DNA from: Myxococcus stipitatus
Lineage (GTDB): Bacteria; Myxococcota; Myxococcia; Myxococcales; Myxococcaceae
Direction: 5' to 3'
NCBI RefSeq assembly: GCF_021412625.1
Contig: NZ_JAKCFI010000004.1
Span: 558,001 to 622,000, forward strand
Length of the DNA: 64,000 nucleotides
This document shows, piece by piece, positions 42,569 through 50,611 of this stretch. How positions within the stretch are numbered: position 1 is the stretch's first letter; each line of letters starts with the position of its first letter. The notes beneath the pieces were generated by a model that saw only the letters and a program-made list of their open reading frames with translations, had not been told where the DNA came from and made no database searches. Both the position numbers and the translations under genes were made by a program.

Positions 42569-43428
42569 GGCAGCAGCCTCCTGGGCGACGCGCGCTGATG
42601 GCGCTGTGCCCGCCCCACCTCGATGAGCCCCGCGATGCGCTCCTTCACCTTCGCCACATAGCCCTCGATGACATGGTCCTCCTCGTCTCCGGTGCCCCGG
42701 AAGACGAGCGGCTCTCCGTAGTGGATCTCCAGCTGCACCGGAAGCGGCACGGGCAGCAGGTAGGGGGTGAGCGGGACGTAGGGGATTCCCAGCAGCTTGC
42801 CCAGCGTGTAGGCGTTGAACACCGTGGGGATGGCGGAGCCGCCGCCCAGGAACGCGAAGGGGATGATGGGCGAGCGCGTCTGGAGCGCCAGCCGCACGAA
42901 GCCCGTGCCGAAGTCCACCAGCGAGTAGCGCTCGTTGTAGAGCTTGGCCGTCCCGCGCGCGCCCTCGGGGAAGATCATGAGCAGCCGGTCGTCCTCCAGC
43001 AGGCGCCGCGCGTGCTCGGGCAGGCCGGTGAACTGCCCGGTGCGGCTGGCCCACAGCGAGGACACGGGGAACTTGTGGAGGAAGCGCTCCACCATGCCCT
43101 GCGCGAGCCTGGGCGGGTTCATCTCCAGCATGGTGGAGGTGAGCACCATGGCGCCGTCCACGGCCACGCCGCCGGAGTGGTTGCCCACCAGCATGCCCCG
43201 GCCCCGCGCCGGGATGTGGTGCGCGCCGTGGCAGCGCACGCGGAAGTAGTGGCGGTAGATGAACGCGAAGACGCGCAGCGCCTCCTTCACGTGCTTCTTG
43301 GAGATGCCGTACGGGTCCACGCCGTACTCGTTGAAGGGCAGCTCCAACTGGTCTACCCGCGCGTCGGTTCCGTCGAACAGGGCCACGGGCGGCACCGTAC
43401 CACCCCTGCGCGACCCCGGTCGCCGCAT
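42565..43428 (-). CDS. Lysophospholipid acyltransferase, MGAT-like family
   Basis: A 287-residue acyltransferase. It contains GNHSGGVAVDG (an H-x6-D acyltransferase motif as in the MGAT-like LPLAT group), LMIFPEGARGTAK and IIPFAFLGGG. These enzymes transfer an acyl chain to a glycerol or other lipid acceptor. The start is taken as 43428; a GTG at 43395 is an alternative since the first 11 residues are Arg/Gly-rich. It is translationally coupled to the downstream SDR gene. Confidence 0.82.
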   Translation of the reverse strand: MRRPGSRRGGTVPPVALFDGTDARVDQLELPFNEYGVDPYGISKKHVKEALRVFAFIYRHYFRVRCHGAHHIPARGRGMLVGNHSGGVAVDGAMVLTSTMLEMNPPRLAQGMVERFLHKFPVSSLWASRTGQFTGLPEHARRLLEDDRLLMIFPEGARGTAKLYNERYSLVDFGTGFVRLALQTRSPIIPFAFLGGGSAIPTVFNAYTLGKLLGIPYVPLTPYLLPVPLPVQLEIHYGEPLVFRGTGDEEDHVIEGYVAKVKERIAGLIEVGRAQRHQRASPRRLLP

Positions 43429-43594
43429 TCCCCTCCGCGTGTCCCGGTCGACCTCCCCCCGACGGGTGATGCGGCCCGCCGTGCGCCGGCGTCCACTGGC
43501 GCCTCCGGGGGTGCCCTACCGCGACGGCCGAGCGTCGGGGGATACTGGTGGGGGCGGGTGCCCCGGGGCCCCGACGGTGGTGAGGAGACTCGAG

Positions 43595-44476
43595 ATGCGG
43601 ACGGAAGTGTCAGCGGCGGTGGGGGCCGCCTCGAAGGCGAGAGAGGTGGCGCACCAGCTCCCGGCGAAGTCCACGGCCCTGGTGGGAGACGCCCACGTGC
43701 TCAGGGCGCTGCCCCGGGCGGAGCTGCGGCGCGTGGGCCCCTTCGTCTTCTGCGACCACTTCGGCCCGGCCCCGGCCGTGCGCGAGACGATGTCCGTGCC
43801 CCCCCACCCCCACGTGGGGCTCCAGACGGTGACGTACCTGTTCTCCGGCGCCATCCGCCACCGCGACTCGCTGGGCACGGTGCAGGACATCCTCCCGGGT
43901 GACGTGAACTGGATGACCGCCGGCGGAGGCATCGTCCACGCCGAGGACGTGCACACCGGCCCGGACGCGCAAGCGTTGCACGGCATCCAGACGTGGGTGG
44001 CCCTGCCCGCGGCCCAGCGCCAGGTCGCCCCCGCCTTCGCGCACGTCCCCGCGTCGCGGTTGCCCCTGCGCGAGTCCGAGGGCGCCCGGGTGCGCGTCAT
44101 CGCCGGCGCGCTCGACGGGGACGTCTCCCCGGTGCCCACCTTCCATCCCCTCACGTACCTCGACGTGGAGCTGGAGGCGGGCGCGCGCGTGTCCCTGTCC
44201 GTGAACCCCGCGCACGCGCTCGCCCTGTACGTCGCCGACGGCGAGGTGGCCGTGGGCGGCACCCCGGTGGCCCGTGGCGTGCTGGCCCACCTGGACGAGG
44301 GCGGCGATGTGCTGAGCCTGTACTCCACCCAGGGCGGGCGCGCCGTGGTGCTGGGCGGCGAGCCGCTGCCGGAGCCGCTCGTCATCTGGTGGAACTTCGT
44401 CGTGGACAGCGTGGCCGAGGGCCGGGCGCGGCTCGCGGACTGGGAGGCGGGGCGCTTCCCGCCGCTCGCTCCCTGA
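43595..44476 (+). CDS. Pirin family protein
   Basis: A 293-residue bicupin. The metal ligands of pirin are conserved: H71 and H73 in PHPHVGLQTVTY, H115 and E117 in GGGIVHAED. Pirins bind Fe or similar metals; some have quercetinase activity and others regulate metabolism. The start is the ATG after GAGGAGACTCGAG. Its 166-base upstream region has no identified operator. Confidence 0.88.
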   Translation: MRTEVSAAVGAASKAREVAHQLPAKSTALVGDAHVLRALPRAELRRVGPFVFCDHFGPAPAVRETMSVPPHPHVGLQTVTYLFSGAIRHRDSLGTVQDILPGDVNWMTAGGGIVHAEDVHTGPDAQALHGIQTWVALPAAQRQVAPAFAHVPASRLPLRESEGARVRVIAGALDGDVSPVPTFHPLTYLDVELEAGARVSLSVNPAHALALYVADGEVAVGGTPVARGVLAHLDEGGDVLSLYSTQGGRAVVLGGEPLPEPLVIWWNFVVDSVAEGRARLADWEAGRFPPLAP

Positions 44477-44600
44477 GCGGGGTGCCGGGCGCGCGCCCTC
44501 CCCGCGAGACGAGCGCCGCGCGGAGGCATTCCGGTGCATGCTCCGCCCCGCGCCACGCGGCCCGGGAGGGTCGGACGGTGGCCGCTCCGGGAGGACGTGG

Positions 44601-45242
44601 ATGTCGGGTCAGTCGCTGGCGATGAAGCTCTTGGAGGGGGCCCGGGAGTGGGCCCGGCGGCTGCCCACCGGGCTCGCGGGAGACGTGGCGGTGGACGTGG
44701 GGGGTCGGCGGCTGCGGCTGTCCCACGGGCGCGTGGAGGCGGTGGTGCGCCAGCTGCTGCGCAACGTGAAGCACCTGGAGCTGCGCGAATGGACGGCGGG
44801 CGAGGCCGTCTACGACGTGCGCCTGTCGGTGAAGGGTTGGAAGGTGCGCGTGGAGACGACACTGGAGCGCGTGGAGCTGTCCGCCGGGCGCTACCGGCTG
44901 TGGCTGCGCACGCCGGGCGCGGTGGAGCTGGAGGAGTCGCGCGCGGCCTCGTCGCTGGTGATGGGCGTCTTGCGCGCGGGCGCGGGCCGGGCCGGGTTGC
45001 GCGCGGTGGCGGAGCGGCTGTTGCCCCCCGGCCTGACGTGGAACGGCCAGGTGCTCACCGTGGAGGGGCGCCTGCCCGCCGAGGGGCTCGTGTCCGCGAG
45101 GAGCTTCGAGCAGGCCTCGCTCGTCATGGCCGTGGAGCACGTCCAGGACGGGCTGTGGCTGGGCGCGGAGGCCTGGCCCGGGCTGATGGACCTGCTCCAG
45201 GCGCTGTTCGCCTCCGACACGCGCCGGCCGCCGGAGGGCTGA
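44601..45242 (+). CDS. Hypothetical protein
   Basis: A 213-residue protein beginning after GGGAGGACGTGG. It is beta-rich with repeated GxRLxLSHGRVE and VRVETTLERVELSAGRYRLWLRTPGAV strands. No transmembrane segment or recognised catalytic residue is apparent. It lies 124 bases after pirin on the same strand and ends 15 bases before a convergent small membrane-protein gene. Function unknown. Confidence 0.65.
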   Translation: MSGQSLAMKLLEGAREWARRLPTGLAGDVAVDVGGRRLRLSHGRVEAVVRQLLRNVKHLELREWTAGEAVYDVRLSVKGWKVRVETTLERVELSAGRYRLWLRTPGAVELEESRAASSLVMGVLRAGAGRAGLRAVAERLLPPGLTWNGQVLTVEGRLPAEGLVSARSFEQASLVMAVEHVQDGLWLGAEAWPGLMDLLQALFASDTRRPPEG

Positions 45243-45257
45243 GCGTCCCGGCGGGGA

Positions 45258-45683
45258 CTACGGGTCCTCGGGCAGCGTCATGCGCTTGGCCATTCCCATC
45301 AGCGTGGCCATGGCATGGAACGCCAGCCCGATGCCCCAGCTGATGGCGGGAAACTGCACGAACCACTCCGGCCCGGTCGTCAGGTCGATGAGCGTCAGGC
45401 CCCCCATGACGATGGTGTAGCTCAGGCCATGGGTGGCCAGCCCGAACAGGGCGCGGTGCGTCTGCCGTCGGAACTTCGCCTTGCGCGCCCGCGCCGCCAG
45501 CGCGTCCTTCAGCGCGGACTCGCTCACGCCCATCTCCCGCGCCATGGCGAGCAGGTCCTCGCGCGTGAGCGAGCGGTCCGTTTCCCGCTCGGCGAGGGAG
45601 CGCGTGCTGGCGTCGCGGATGATGTCCGCCGCCTCTCGTTCGGAGAAGCGCGCGGGGGCGGACTTTTGACGGGTGTCTGCCAT
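45258..45683 (-). CDS. 2TM-domain small membrane protein
   Basis: A 141-residue protein. The soluble N-terminal half is charged and helical (REAADIIRDAS, LTREDLLAMAREMGVSESALKDAL), and the C-terminal half has two hydrophobic helices (LSYTIVMGGLTLIDL and ISWGIGLAFHAMATLMGMA), the 2TM domain pattern. The family has unknown function and often occurs fused to regulatory domains. Confidence 0.72.
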   Translation of the reverse strand: MADTRQKSAPARFSEREAADIIRDASTRSLAERETDRSLTREDLLAMAREMGVSESALKDALAARARKAKFRRQTHRALFGLATHGLSYTIVMGGLTLIDLTTGPEWFVQFPAISWGIGLAFHAMATLMGMAKRMTLPEDP

Positions 45684-45729
45684 GGTGCGCGGGACGTTAG
45701 TGCGTCGCGCGCGGCGCGTCGACTGCGCC

Positions 45730-46206
45730 TCAGCCCGCCTTCTGCGCGGCCTTGGGCGACTGGTAGGTGCCCGGCTCCACCCGCGCGGCGATGGCCATGC
45801 GATTCCAGGCGTTGATGGTGGCCACGGCCGCCGTCAGGTCCGCCAGCTCCTTGTCCGTGAAGTGCGGGTGCACCTGCTGGTACACGGCCTCGGGGGCGTG
45901 GCCGTCCGTCACGCGCGTGACGGCCTCCGTCCAGGCCATGGCCGCGCGCTCGCGGTCGGAGTAGTAGGGGCTCTCCTCCCACGCGTCCAGGCCGTACAGC
46001 CGCTGCTCCGTCTCGCCCAGCGCGCGCAGGTCCTTCCAGTGCATGTCGATGCAGTACGCGCAGCCGTTGACCTGCGAGGCGCGCAGCTTGACGAGGTGCA
46101 GCAGGCGCTCCTCCAGGCCGCACTGGTGCAGGTACTTCTCCAGGCCCAGGAGGGCGGAATAGATGCCGGGGGCCACCTTCGCGACGTCGAAGCGCTGTGA
46201 TTCCAT
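45730..46206 (-). CDS. AhpD-like carboxymuconolactone decarboxylase family protein
   Basis: A 158-residue protein with the AhpD-type active site: C49, C52 and H56 in NGCAYCIDMH, in a helical bundle (KLRASQVNG; DAWEESPYYSDRERAAMAWTEAVT). Family members are peroxidase-like or gamma-carboxymuconolactone decarboxylases; the CxxC-x3-H form supports a thiol peroxidase role. It is downstream of a MocR-type regulator on the same strand, with conspicuous repeats in the 128-base gap. Confidence 0.87.
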   Translation of the reverse strand: MESQRFDVAKVAPGIYSALLGLEKYLHQCGLEERLLHLVKLRASQVNGCAYCIDMHWKDLRALGETEQRLYGLDAWEESPYYSDRERAAMAWTEAVTRVTDGHAPEAVYQQVHPHFTDKELADLTAAVATINAWNRMAIAARVEPGTYQSPKAAQKAG

Positions 46207-46283
46207 GGTCGAATCCTTCTTCGGGGAGGACGTCAGGTCCTCCGGGTTGCCGGTGAAGTAACCGGGGCCTCCGTGGGGCGCGA

Positions 46284-46324
46284 GGGCCACTTCCACCGCG
46301 GTGGATGGGGCCACTTGGGGCCAC
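46284..46324. promoter_or_regulatory. Repeat cluster, candidate MocR operator upstream of the AhpD-like gene
   Basis: GGGCCACTT occurs at 46284-46292 and 46308-46316 with a partial third copy GGGGCCAC at 46317-46324. A perfect 14-base palindrome TCCACCGCGGTGGA (46292-46305) lies between the first two. MocR-type proteins are known to bind direct repeats next to the genes they regulate. Confidence 0.45.
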
Positions 46325-46334
46325 CCGGCGCGCG

Positions 46335-47876
46335 TCAGCGCAGGGCCCGCGCGAGCAGGCGCACGCAGTCGGCCATCCGCTCCTCGCGCACGGCGGCGTA
46401 GCCGAGCAGCAGCGCGCCGCGTCCGGTGCTCCGCACCCGGAAGGCCGACAGCGGCATGACCATCACCCCGGCCTGGATGGCCCGCTCGGCGGCGACGCGG
46501 TCGTCCATTCCCTCCGGCAACCAGCCCACCAGGTGCATGCCGGTGTGCAGGGGCGCCAGCTCCAGCCGCCCGCCGAGCTCGCGCCGCGCCGCCTCCAGGA
46601 GCGCCTCCTGGCGCTGGCCATACAGCACGCGCATGCGCCGCACGTGGCGGCTGAAGTGGCCCTCGGTGATGAAGTCGGCCAGCACCGCCTGCTCCGCCAC
46701 CGGCGTGTAGCCGTCCGAGAAGCGCCGCGCGGCGGTGAAGGCGTCCACCAGCGGCTCGGGCGCCACGAGGTAGCCCACCCGCAGCGCGGGGGACACCACC
46801 TTGCTGAAGGTGCCGATGTAGATGACGCGCGCGTCCGGCGAGAAGCCCTGCAGCGCCTGCAGGGGCCGCCCCACGTAGCGGAACTCGCTGTCGTAGTCGT
46901 CCTCGACGATCCACGCGTTGGCCCGCGCCGCCCAGTCCAGCAGCGCCCGTCTGCGCGGCTCTCCCATGGCCACGCCGAGCGGGAACTGGTGCGCGGGCGT
47001 GACGATGGCCAGCCGCGCGTCGGGGGCCAGCCGCGCTCCTTCCGCCACGTCCAGCCCCTCGGCGTCCACGGGCACCGGCACGAGCGTGGCGCCCCCCGCC
47101 ACCAGCGCGCCCCGGCCCGCGAAGTACCCCGGGTCCTCCACCCACGCGGACTCGCCGGGGTCCAGCAGCACCTGCGCCGCCAGGCTCATCGCCTGCTGGG
47201 CGCCGTTGACGATGAGGACCTGCTCCGGCACGCACCGCACCCCCCGCGAGGTGGCCAGGTAGTCCGCCACCGCGCGCCGCAGCGCCGGATGGCCCGCGGG
47301 CTCGGAGCGTCCGAGCAGGTCCCCCCAGGAGCGGCGCCAGCGCGTGTGCAGCAGCCGCCCCCACAAATCACTCGGGAAGGCGTCCACCGCGGGCGTGCCC
47401 ATGCGGAAGGCCATCTGGCTGGCGGGGATGCCCGGCGCGGCGATGCGCAGGTCCGGCAGCTGGGCGATGGCCCGACCCCGCCGGGAGATGTCCGGCGGCG
47501 GGGACGCGGCGCCCGCGTGGGGCGCCCGCGCCCGCCGGGTCGCGTGCGGCCGCTCCGGCAGCTCGCTCGCGACGTAGGTGCCCGACCCGAGCCGTCCCAC
47601 CAGGTAGCCCTCGGACAAGAGCCGCGAGTACGCGTTGAGCACCGTGTTGCGCGACAGGTCGAGCTGCTCGGCGAGCGCGCGCGTCGACAACAGCCGCGTG
47701 CCCGGCGCGAGCCTGCCCGCCTCGATGGCCTTGCGCAGCGCCTCCGACAGCTGCGCCTGGAGCGAGCGGCCCGCGCGCGAATCCAACACCAGCGACGTGG
47801 CCGCCATGACCGACGGGCGCTTTCGCCCGCGCCGTCGACGCTGTGGAGGGGCTGGAGGAGTCACCGGGGGCTTCAT
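46335..47876 (-). CDS. MocR-type regulator (GntR HTH fused to aminotransferase-like domain)
   Basis: A 513-residue protein. The N-terminal 80 residues form a GntR winged HTH (LRKAIEAGRLAPGTRLLSTRALAEQLDLSRNTVLNAYSRL). The remainder is a fold-type I aminotransferase-like domain with a PLP lysine K359 in GTFSKVVSP and DYDSEFRY. Such regulators sense an amino compound or PLP. The neighbouring AhpD-like gene on the same strand has matching-strength repeats upstream and is the likely target. The first 23 residues are Arg/Pro-rich and a downstream start at MAATSL is possible. Confidence 0.88.
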   Translation of the reverse strand: MKPPVTPPAPPQRRRRGRKRPSVMAATSLVLDSRAGRSLQAQLSEALRKAIEAGRLAPGTRLLSTRALAEQLDLSRNTVLNAYSRLLSEGYLVGRLGSGTYVASELPERPHATRRARAPHAGAASPPPDISRRGRAIAQLPDLRIAAPGIPASQMAFRMGTPAVDAFPSDLWGRLLHTRWRRSWGDLLGRSEPAGHPALRRAVADYLATSRGVRCVPEQVLIVNGAQQAMSLAAQVLLDPGESAWVEDPGYFAGRGALVAGGATLVPVPVDAEGLDVAEGARLAPDARLAIVTPAHQFPLGVAMGEPRRRALLDWAARANAWIVEDDYDSEFRYVGRPLQALQGFSPDARVIYIGTFSKVVSPALRVGYLVAPEPLVDAFTAARRFSDGYTPVAEQAVLADFITEGHFSRHVRRMRVLYGQRQEALLEAARRELGGRLELAPLHTGMHLVGWLPEGMDDRVAAERAIQAGVMVMPLSAFRVRSTGRGALLLGYAAVREERMADCVRLLARALR

Positions 47877-48063
47877 TCCACGCGGGCCCGGGCCCTGGGA
47901 ATGGCGGGCTTCGGAGATTTTCTCCCGTGATGTCTGGAATCACGAGCCATCACTGTTGGAAACATGGGCAAGCGACGTACGACGGGGACGTAACCGGGCC
48001 GACCGGCGTCGGAGGCTCCTTCCGGCGCGCGGCGGGGCCCATGACCCGGGAAGGGGGAACGTC

Positions 48064-48387
48064 ATGCTGGGGTGGCCGTGGTTCGACCTCATCGTCGCGC
48101 CGCCGTGCGCGAGGCACGTGGAGGGCACGCGCGACCGGCTGCTGAGCGCGGCGCGGCGGCTGGTCCGCGAGGAGGGCCCGGAGGGCCTGACGCTGGAGGC
48201 CGTCGCCCGCCGCGCGCTCGTGGGACGGGGCGCGCCGCGCTACCACTTCGGGAGCAAGCGGGGCCTGCTGGAGGCCCTGGCCCGCCAGCCGCCGGCGCCG
48301 GGGGACACCCCGCCCCGCGCGGCCCCCTCGAAGCCGGCCGCCGCGCGCCGCCGCCCCCATCGCCCCCGGGGGCAGGGCCAGGGTTGA
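48064..48387 (+). CDS. TetR-type HTH-only small regulator
   Basis: A 107-residue protein. Residues 20-75 are a TetR N-terminal HTH (TRDRLLSAARRLVREEGPEGLTLEAVARRALVGRGAPRYHFGSKRGLLEAL), and then only a short Pro/Arg/Ala-rich tail. The ligand-binding domain of 120 residues that normally follows is absent. It could be a truncated gene or a stand-alone DNA-binding protein. It is divergent from the MocR gene with 187 bases between. Confidence 0.55.
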   Translation: MLGWPWFDLIVAPPCARHVEGTRDRLLSAARRLVREEGPEGLTLEAVARRALVGRGAPRYHFGSKRGLLEALARQPPAPGDTPPRAAPSKPAAARRRPHRPRGQGQG

Positions 48388-48749
48388 ATGGCCGACATCT
48401 CGGTGCTGGACGCACCCCGGGTCCTCGTGGGCGCACGCATCGTCGGGGTGGGCGGCACGCATGATGGGGGCACCACCGCGCGCCTGCCCGGAAGGCGTCC
48501 GGGCGGGCGCGAAGGAGGTGGCACGCAGGGTCGGACGGGTCGCCAGAGGGGCGGCGGCATGCGCACATTGCCGTTAGATTGAGGCGAGAATTGTTCGGCG
48601 GACCTGGGGGTTCTTCCCGCCGAGGGCGGGTCGGGCGGATTTTTGAGGCCCTCGTGATCGACAGGGGCCCCTTGTCAGGTTAGAGGCTGTCCTGGTCTCA
48701 CGTTCGAGACCTGAGGCGGCCTCATTGCCGCGGAAGAAAGAAGACGCAC
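48388..48749. other. Long region before the first cspA: leader and hairpin, no clear gene
   Basis: The 362-base interval between the HTH-only gene and cspA contains a short ATG frame at 48388-48582 (64 residues, Gly/Arg-rich), which I do not regard as a gene, and the likely 5' leader of the cold-shock gene. Long leaders are usual for cspA messages. Confidence 0.4.
48694..48711 (+). promoter_or_regulatory. Stem-loop in the cspA leader
   Basis: GGTCTC (48694-48699) pairs with GAGACC (48706-48711) around a 6-base loop, 39 bases before the cspA start. It may be a structured element of the leader, as in temperature-controlled cold-shock messages. Confidence 0.35.
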
Positions 48750-48956
48750 ATGGCGACTGGTACCGTGAAGTGGTTCAACGACGCGAAGGGCTTTGGCTTC
48801 ATCGCGCAGGATAATGGCGGCCCTGACGTGTTCTGCCACCACACCGCCATCCAGGCCGACGGGTTCCGGACCCTGGCCGAGGGCCAGAAGGTGGAGTTCG
48901 ACGTCCAGAAGGGCCCCAAGGGCCTGCAGGCGTCGAATGTCCGCCCGGTCGGCTGA
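48750..48956 (+). CDS. Cold-shock domain protein CspA family
   Basis: A 68-residue OB-fold protein. KGFGFIA (RNP1) and DVFCHHTAI (RNP2, with Cys in place of Val) are present, with the typical start GTVKWFND. It binds single-stranded RNA or DNA and acts as an RNA chaperone. It is nearly identical to a second copy 464 bases downstream. Confidence 0.95.
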   Translation: MATGTVKWFNDAKGFGFIAQDNGGPDVFCHHTAIQADGFRTLAEGQKVEFDVQKGPKGLQASNVRPVG

Positions 48957-48978
48957 GCGGATCGCTCCAGCAGCCCGT

Positions 48979-49007
48979 GGCCCGGTCTCTTTCGAGGGGG
49001 CCGGGCC
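48979..49007 (+). terminator. Rho-independent-like hairpin after the first cspA
   Basis: GGCCCGG (48979-48985) pairs with CCGGGCC (49001-49007), followed by GTTTGCTTTC, weakly T-rich. It ends the cspA message. Confidence 0.6.
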
Positions 49008-49031
49008 GTTTGCTTTCAGGAGGGAGGCGAT

Positions 49032-49214
49032 ATGCAAGGAAGGTCGACGAAGCGCCAGAAGGAGCAGGCGCGAAAGCAGCATCAGCAGGAAAAGGACGCC
49101 AAGCGCGAGGAGCGCAAGCGTGCCAAGGCGGAGAAGCCGCAACGTCAGCCGGGTGACGTGGACCCGGACATCGCCGACATCATCCCCGGTCCGCAGCCTC
49201 AAATCGAATACTGA
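49032..49214 (+). CDS. Small highly charged conserved-type protein
   Basis: A 60-residue protein. The first 40 residues are a Lys/Arg/Glu/Gln-rich helix (RQKEQARKQHQQEKDAKREERK), followed by a short acidic and Pro-rich end DPDIADIIPGPQPQIEY. A GGAGGGAGG sequence precedes the ATG. No family is recognised; coiled-coil or RNA-associated function is possible. It lies between two cold-shock genes and is followed by a strong hairpin at 49234-49262. Confidence 0.7.
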   Translation: MQGRSTKRQKEQARKQHQQEKDAKREERKRAKAEKPQRQPGDVDPDIADIIPGPQPQIEY

Positions 49215-49233
49215 GGCGCCCGGGAGTCGTCAG

Positions 49234-49262
49234 GGCCCACCACGTCGCCGTCGTGGTGGGCC
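49234..49262 (+). terminator. Strong hairpin after the small charged gene
   Basis: An 11-bp perfect stem, GGCCCACCACG/CGTGGTGGGCC, with a 7-base loop starts 20 bases after the stop codon. A T-run is not present. Confidence 0.65.
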
Positions 49263-49420
49263 TCGTCGTATCCGGGCTTTCCAGGGGCAATCGCTCACCC
49301 GTGGATAGTCTGGAGCGCGGGCCGTCGACAGAAGTTCCCCGTCCACGCTAGGCACAGGACCCAGGCTCGCGCCTGCGGGCCTGATGAGAGCGTGAAGGCT
49401 CGTGACGGAGGAAGCCGCGT

Positions 49421-49627
49421 ATGGCGACGGGTACCGTGAAGTGGTTCAACGATGCGAAGGGCTTTGGCTTCCTGGCCCAGGATGACGGGGGCGCGGACGT
49501 GTTCTGCCACCACACCGCCATCCTGACGGAGGGGCACCGCACCCTGCGGGACGGCCAGAAGGTGGAGTTCGACGTGCAGAAGGGCCCCAAGGGCCTGCAG
49601 GCGTCGAACGTCCGTCCGCTCGACTGA
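49421..49627 (+). CDS. Cold-shock domain protein CspA family, second copy
   Basis: A 68-residue paralog differing from the copy at 48750 at about twelve residues, mostly in the loop after RNP2 ([12 protein letters not shown] against [12 protein letters not shown]). The RNP1 KGFGFLA and RNP2 DVFCHHTAI motifs are intact. GGAGGAAG precedes the ATG. Tandem csp genes are common and may be induced differently. Confidence 0.95.
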   Translation: MATGTVKWFNDAKGFGFLAQDDGGADVFCHHTAILTEGHRTLRDGQKVEFDVQKGPKGLQASNVRPLD

Positions 49628-49726
49628 CGCGCGCCGCCGTCGTCCCCCCGGGAGACACCGGGCGTGTCCGGGGCGCCGCGTCCCGTCGCGTGCAATCGCC
49701 CGCGTGGCTGGGGCGTAGCGTCCGGC

Positions 49727-50602
49727 GTGCTCCGAATCGCGGGTGTCTCGAAGACGTATCCCAACGGGGTGAAGGCCCTCCATGGCATCGACCTGACCAT
49801 CGGCCGGGGGCTGTTCGGGCTGCTCGGGCCGAATGGCGCGGGCAAGTCCACGTTGATGCGCATCCTCGCCACGCTGCAGTCGCCGGACGCGGGGCAGGTG
49901 ACGTTCGACGGGCTCGACGTGCTGGCCCAACCCCAGGCGCATCGTCGGCACCTGGGGTACCTGCCCCAGGACTTCGGCGTGTACCCGGGCGTGTCCGCGG
50001 TGGAGCTGCTGGACCACCTGGCGCTGCTCAAGGGGCTGACGAACGCGCGCGAGCGCCGCGAGCAGGTGCATGCGCTGCTGCGCCAGACCAACCTCCATGA
50101 CCACCGGAAGCAGGCGGTGAGTGGCTACTCCGGCGGCATGCGCCAGCGCTTCGGCATCGCCCAGGCGCTGTTGGGCGCGCCGCGGCTGCTCGTCGTGGAC
50201 GAGCCCACCGCGGGGCTGGACCCGGAGGAGCGCCAGCGCTTCCACAACCTGCTCGCGGAGGTGGGGGAGCAGGTCGTGGTCCTGCTGTCGACGCACATCG
50301 TGGAGGACGTGCGCCAGCTGTGCTCGCGCATGGCCGTGCTGTCCCAGGGGCGGGTGCTGTGCGAGGGCGAGCCCCAGGCGCTGGTGGACGCGCTGGCGGG
50401 GCGGGTGTGGCGCAAGACGGTGGAGAAGGCGGCGGCGGCGGACTACCGCGCCCGGCTGCCGGTGCTCTCCGAGCGGCTGCACGCGGGGCGCACGCGCCTG
50501 CACGTGCTGGCGGAAGGGCGGCCGGAGGACGGGTTCGAGCCGGTGGCGCCGGACCTGGAGGACGTCTACTTCAGCGCCCTGTCCGGGCGGCGCGTGGCCT
50601 AG
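49727..50602 (+). CDS. ABC transporter ATP-binding protein
   Basis: A 291-residue subunit, from GTG at 49727 (an in-frame GTG at 49664 is possible but adds an Arg/Pro-rich tail). It has GPNGAGKST, SGYSGGMRQRFGIAQALLG (signature) and LLVVDEPTAGLD. The C-terminal 90 residues are variable. It is followed 9 bases later by a membrane protein with ABC-2 permease helices fused to an M1 peptidase, so the two form one transporter-peptidase unit. Confidence 0.88.
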   Translation: MLRIAGVSKTYPNGVKALHGIDLTIGRGLFGLLGPNGAGKSTLMRILATLQSPDAGQVTFDGLDVLAQPQAHRRHLGYLPQDFGVYPGVSAVELLDHLALLKGLTNARERREQVHALLRQTNLHDHRKQAVSGYSGGMRQRFGIAQALLGAPRLLVVDEPTAGLDPEERQRFHNLLAEVGEQVVVLLSTHIVEDVRQLCSRMAVLSQGRVLCEGEPQALVDALAGRVWRKTVEKAAAADYRARLPVLSERLHAGRTRLHVLAEGRPEDGFEPVAPDLEDVYFSALSGRRVA

Positions 50603-50611
50603 GGGACCCGC

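Noticed and set aside
48388-48582. 64-residue open frame starting right after the HTH-only gene
   Set aside because: Its Gly/Arg-rich translation resembles random G/C-rich sequence and there is no separate ribosome-binding site.
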